Shown here: positions 37,279-40,612 of the stretch, in pieces | Layout: each line of letters opens with the position of its first letter | How positions within the stretch are numbered: position 1 is the stretch's first letter | DNA from: Paulinella micropora | Lineage: Eukaryota; Cercozoa; Imbricatea; Euglyphida | Direction: 5' to 3' | NCBI GenBank assembly: GCA_009731375.1 | Contig: BJOX01000067.1 | Coordinates: 559,784-600,395 of the forward strand | Length of the DNA: 40,612 nucleotides | Made by a program: the position numbers and the translations under genes | The notes under the pieces: model-generated | What the model was told of the DNA's origin: nothing | Database searches by the model: none | The model's input: the letters and a program-made list of their open reading frames with translations, nothing else

Positions 37279-40200
37279 TCACAGAAGAGGTACAGGTGGG
37301 AAGGGAGGTGAGGGCGGCCTGGAGGGGACAGGGGGGGCGGCAAAAGGTGGTGCGCGATGTGGTGATCCGGAGCTCCTGGAGCCAGGGGCCAGTGGGACAG
37401 ACCGAGCGGGGGCAGGCTCTCCTCTGCCGGGAAAGTCCTCTTTAGCTGGGGCAATAAACGCGGAATCCGAGGGAGGTGGAGGGGTCGGACGCCTCTCTGT
37501 CTTCCCCTCCGCTTCATCGGGAAAATCCTCCATCTCCTCCTCCAGCAGGTAGTCGAAGAGGTTTATCTGCGCCACCTTCTCGGCTGGAGAAAGGGTTTCC
37601 CACTCCCCTTGCAGCTCGTCGTTCCAGTCAGGATCCGCCGGCGGACGTGGGGGGTGAGTGGCAGCGACTATGTCTCCCATCCGTTGGGACATTTCTGACG
37701 TCGGCGACACGCGCTGATCTCCTGTCGGTACGCTGCTGGGCTCCATTGTCTCCGCGATGGACGCCCTTGTCGGATTGACTTCTGGGGGGGGTGAGAACAT
37801 CCGTACCCCTGTGTGGTCAGGCGACAACCCCATAGGTGCGAGCAGCTTCGTCTCCGTTGACATCCGGGGGGGGGCAGAGTCCTCCTGGAGTGCGTAGTTC
37901 TTGGCCTCCCGTTGGCCGGGGCCGTCCTCGGCCTGTGCGGGCGAACTCGATACCACTTCTACCTGGGGCTTAATGTCAGAGACCGGGTCCTCGGCGGGGT
38001 CTAGGCATCGGGGCTCCTTACCGGATCTTAGCGACGGTGGGTCCGGTCCCGACTCCCAGGGCGCTAGGGAGTCAAGCACAATTATCTCTCTATCCTGAAG
38101 GGTGAAGGAAGTCTCCGCTATCCCCACTTCCCGGACTAGGCCAAGGCTCCAGGGGGATCTCTGTTGCCTATCGCGTTCTGGTCTGTCCTGTGAAGTGTTG
38201 CCGAGGTGTAGGCGAAAGGATGTCGCGTCAATTTCTTCGTCATCCGAGCTGGGAGGGCTCCAGTATCCAGCCTGGGAAGCGTCAGAGTACAGGGCCGCCT
38301 GGGTCAGCCGGAACGTCCGCGATAGGCGAAGGAACAACCGACGTCGAAGAATGGCGGTCTTCGTTTTCCGCGTGCCGTTCAGGAGGCTAGCAAAAGCCCG
38401 GGTCACTTGGGCGTTCCGGGCCTCGAACTCATGGTCAGCCCGTATGTGACGTTCGCGGTTGAGGTGAACATCTCGGTAGGCTGATGGGTCGGTCACTTCC
38501 CAAATGCGTCGTTTTGCGGGAGGTAAAACTTTGTCCCTGCCAGCGCGCCCATCGATAACCTGCATGCGCCATTCTGCATGGCCGCGTTTGACCTTCCGTG
38601 TGAACTCCACAGGTTGATCCGTCGCGGTAGTAGGAGGACTGCTGAGAGATGTCATTTCTGGGTGGACGGTCTGCGCATGCTTGAGTCGCCGGAAGACGTT
38701 TCCACGAAACTCACCCATATCCGGCATCTCTGCTAGGGACAGGGGCGCGTCGGCAGAAAGGCACGAGGGGTTCAGGGCTACTCGTTGCAGGTGGAAGAGC
38801 ATGTGCAGGCCACAATCCTGCCCCCCCTCCTGTTTTGGTACAGGGACACAGATGTATCCAGGTAACGGTGAAGTGGAGAGGAATCCCACTCGATTAAGGT
38901 TCTGATACCATGACGTGAGGATCTGTTTGAGATCGAAGTTGGGGCAGCTCGCTGTGCAGGATGGTAAGGAGTCCAAGAAGAGGACGAGCGGTAGGTCTCG
39001 TGATCCAGACTTAGCCGTTGCAGGCACCGAGCCGACTGCTCTGCCGGGTCCTCTTCGTCGTAGTGATGTAGAAATCACCAGGAGTGCCCAGTGACGTTCG
39101 CTGATGTTAAGCGGGATGAGAACATGCTCGTACCCCGGGTCGACGGGCTGGTTCTTCAAAGCCATGTACAGGATGTCCTTTCGAGACTCCCCTTGGGTCC
39201 GGACTTTCCAAGAGAAATCGGGTCCGATAAGGAGACATCGATTGGTACGTGCCTGGACTTCGAGCTCACGTATGAACCAGTGTATCACGTCGGTGTGAAG
39301 CCATCCTCCACTCTCCACCTCCTCCACTACTGCCGTTGGCACATGAAAGCTTTCCTCCGTAGCAGTGTCATGAGTCCAGATCGGGCAGATGCTGGGTGTT
39401 GGCTTGGGAACAGTCGGGGCCTCCAGGGGGGCCAGGGCAGACTTCTTGTTCTGTTTGTGCCGGCGCCGGTACCGACTCGGTGAAGAGGGGGGGCTGCCTG
39501 CCATGTCCACCGATGGGAAGACACTGTTTAGGGCCTTGTGCCAAAGATCTCGGCGTGTCTCCAGATCCATGGAAATGGGACCAGCATGAGCGGGACACAT
39601 ATCGTCTGACAGTGGTCGTAGCCAATGGCGCCCTTCTGCGCCACTCTTCGGAAGTTCAACAGGGAGCCGCTTCCATCTTCGGGCGTGAGCAGTAAGCATG
39701 ACCCACCCTAGCGGAAAGGCGGAAATGAAGCGGCGCTGAGTCTCAGGGGCCAGGATTTGCTCCAGTAGGGGGACTCGTTTCTGCCGGATGCCTGGGGCCT
39801 CCGGTCGGGCGACGGGGGCCGGGAGACGGGGAGAAGAGCCAGGAGAAGAGCCAGGAGAGGGGGGCAGGGTAATCCACCGGCCCCTTGGGTGGGGGTGAGG
39901 GGTCCATAGGGAAGAGCAGTCGCACGGCTGGTCTGGGCGTAGTATAGGAATCTGCTTCTTTCCCCATGGGCTGGGGAAAGGAGGGTCTGAGTCCCACACC
40001 TCGCCTGTCTGAAAAGGGAGCAGCGCCGTTAGTCCCACTCTGTAGGCCATTCCAGCACAGCTGGATCCTTTGGGGATCCGTTTTTGGATGCTAGCCCATG
40101 ACTTCCCCTCCGGGATAAAGTTGACCTCCTGAAAATTCTTCGAGATAGGCTGCCCCGAGCTGTGCATTCCAACTCCGCCTCTACCAAACCGGATGTAGGT

Positions 40201-40612
40201 GTGGTTGGAGGGATGGGAGCCGAGGATCGCAAACTCTTGGCGGAAATTCTGCCTGCTCTCCTGTAGCTCCTTCCAGGCCGGGAGCGCCTCGATGGCCCCC
40301 GGGGCGGGGGTGTCGCGGTAAGTTGTGGGCGGTTGGATTATGGCCTCACGGGTGCAACGACCACGTAGCCGCTCTTGGGCCTGTTCCCACTCCGCACTTT
40401 CCGCCGCGATAACCTCCTCGTCGGTGGGAGGTGGAGAGAAGGGAATGAAGCGTTCTCCACCTGCCGTCCACTTGTCCCCATGGATGAAGGTATTTACGCT
40501 GTAGGCTGCCACGGCATGTGACAGGAAAGTCACCTGGTAGGAGGCGGCCCATTGTCGACGGTCGGGTCCTCCAGGGAGGAAAGTCTCTGAACGGGTGGTG
40601 CGTGGAATAGAC
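37279..40612 (-). CDS. Retrotransposon ORF1: ULP1-type (C48) SUMO protease-like protein, partial at 5' end
   Basis: Open to the right edge, so the start is outside; stop TGA at 37281-37279. The ULP1 domain lies around codons 39303-38730: WLHTDVIHWFIREL; His-Trp of ERHWALLVI (His codon 39093); Asp of VLFLDSLP (38973); Gln of KQEGGQDCG and the nucleophile Cys (38814), Gln six residues before Cys as in Ulp1. The triad is complete. The N-terminal third is Pro/Trp-rich with no known domain. After the protease come a basic helical part (RKTKTAILRRRLFLRLSR) and an acidic, Pro-rich tail. NeSL-clade elements carry such a protease; its role may be polyprotein or host SUMO processing (inference). Confidence 0.82.
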   Translation of the reverse strand, partial: SIPRTTRSETFLPGGPDRRQWAASYQVTFLSHAVAAYSVNTFIHGDKWTAGGERFIPFSPPPTDEEVIAAESAEWEQAQERLRGRCTREAIIQPPTTYRDTPAPGAIEALPAWKELQESRQNFRQEFAILGSHPSNHTYIRFGRGGVGMHSSGQPISKNFQEVNFIPEGKSWASIQKRIPKGSSCAGMAYRVGLTALLPFQTGEVWDSDPPFPSPWGKKQIPILRPDQPCDCSSLWTPHPHPRGRWITLPPSPGSSPGSSPRLPAPVARPEAPGIRQKRVPLLEQILAPETQRRFISAFPLGWVMLTAHARRWKRLPVELPKSGAEGRHWLRPLSDDMCPAHAGPISMDLETRRDLWHKALNSVFPSVDMAGSPPSSPSRYRRRHKQNKKSALAPLEAPTVPKPTPSICPIWTHDTATEESFHVPTAVVEEVESGGWLHTDVIHWFIRELEVQARTNRCLLIGPDFSWKVRTQGESRKDILYMALKNQPVDPGYEHVLIPLNISERHWALLVISTSLRRRGPGRAVGSVPATAKSGSRDLPLVLFLDSLPSCTASCPNFDLKQILTSWYQNLNRVGFLSTSPLPGYICVPVPKQEGGQDCGLHMLFHLQRVALNPSCLSADAPLSLAEMPDMGEFRGNVFRRLKHAQTVHPEMTSLSSPPTTATDQPVEFTRKVKRGHAEWRMQVIDGRAGRDKVLPPAKRRIWEVTDPSAYRDVHLNRERHIRADHEFEARNAQVTRAFASLLNGTRKTKTAILRRRLFLRLSRTFRLTQAALYSDASQAGYWSPPSSDDEEIDATSFRLHLGNTSQDRPERDRQQRSPWSLGLVREVGIAETSFTLQDREIIVLDSLAPWESGPDPPSLRSGKEPRCLDPAEDPVSDIKPQVEVVSSSPAQAEDGPGQREAKNYALQEDSAPPRMSTETKLLAPMGLSPDHTGVRMFSPPPEVNPTRASIAETMEPSSVPTGDQRVSPTSEMSQRMGDIVAATHPPRPPADPDWNDELQGEWETLSPAEKVAQINLFDYLLEEEMEDFPDEAEGKTERRPTPPPPSDSAFIAPAKEDFPGRGEPAPARSVPLAPGSRSSGSPHRAPPFAAPPVPSRPPSPPFPPVPLL
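38730..39303 (-). other. ULP1/C48 peptidase domain
   Basis: Catalytic His, Asp, oxyanion Gln and Cys are all visible in order with family-like spacing (His to Asp about 40 residues, Asp to Cys 53). Between Asp and Cys lies NFDLKQILTSWYQNL, a typical helix. An active enzyme is expected. Confidence 0.85.

Larger units (their letters stand above)
26500..40612 (-). mobile_element. Long RLE-type non-LTR retrotransposon (R2/NeSL-like) with ULP1 ORF, 5' truncated by window
   Basis: Minus-strand order: ORF1 with ULP1 protease (40612-37279), ORF2 proline-rich (about 37261-35065), ORF3 with RNase H, RT and restriction-like endonuclease (34893-27752), then about 1.2 kb of 3' UTR. On the minus strand the 3' end is A-rich, with AATAAA at 26525-26520 followed by AAATAAAAAAATATT, which I take as the tail. 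Over 14 kb including two gaps, very long for this class. GC-rich and almost free of microsatellites, unlike the host gene. No LTRs, integrase or APE endonuclease seen. NeSL elements are known to encode a ULP1-type protease and RLE; the clade placement is an inference. Confidence 0.75.

Noticed and set aside
27752-40533. Numerous plus-strand and off-frame open frames over the retroelement
   Set aside because: They overlap the minus-strand ORFs carrying all catalytic motifs and are shadows of GC-rich coding sequence.

Overview
This is a eukaryotic nuclear window. Its left two thirds (1-25839) is the 3' part of one intron-rich plus-strand gene whose introns are almost entirely short tandem repeats. 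Its right third (about 26500-40612) is a GC-rich minus-strand retrotransposon. Four runs of N (2292-2349, 13101-13657, 33454-34344, 36257-36907) are assembly gaps. The gene type (plant-style two-pore channel with an EF-hand between its repeats), GTATGT-type donors and lack of animal features suggest a protist, perhaps an alveolate alga. That guess is weak.

The plus-strand gene can be read as 20 exons between 93 and 25839. All have AG/GT borders, and intron phases agree at every junction, giving 1452 coding nt (483 residues plus TGA). In order it encodes pore loop and S6 of repeat I, a linker with one recognisable EF-hand, S1-S6 and pore of repeat II, and a short Ser/Pro-rich tail. This is the layout of TPC1-type voltage-gated cation channels. 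Repeat I S1-S5 lies left of the window. Both pore loops carry Glu (STGENY and VGEGW), resembling calcium-channel filters more than typical TPC filters.

The introns hold (TATG)n, (CTAT)n, (CATA)n, (CTTA)n, (CCTA)n, (CA)n, (TA)n and (CT)n. Embedded in them are roughly 80 partial copies of the neighbouring exons. With few exceptions, copies upstream of an exon keep its acceptor and 5' edge, and copies downstream keep its 3' edge and donor. The largest arrays are 22 copies of the exon 17 end, 14 of the exon 15 start and 7 of exon 2. A 15-nt unit (GIEEL, phase 0) occurs six times with both splice sites and could be a string of microexons.

After the gene come a 130-bp foldback (MITE-like) element and AT-rich sequence, then a long non-LTR retrotransposon tail-to-tail with the channel gene. 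It has ORF1 with a ULP1/C48 cysteine protease (open past the right edge), a proline-rich basic ORF2, and ORF3. ORF3 holds a possible USP-like Cys box, RNase H placed before the reverse transcriptase, the RT, and a C-terminal zinc knuckle plus restriction-like endonuclease of R2/NeSL type. ORF2 and the start of ORF3 share a frame, separated by one TGA. RNase H upstream of an RLE-type RT is an architecture I do not recognise.
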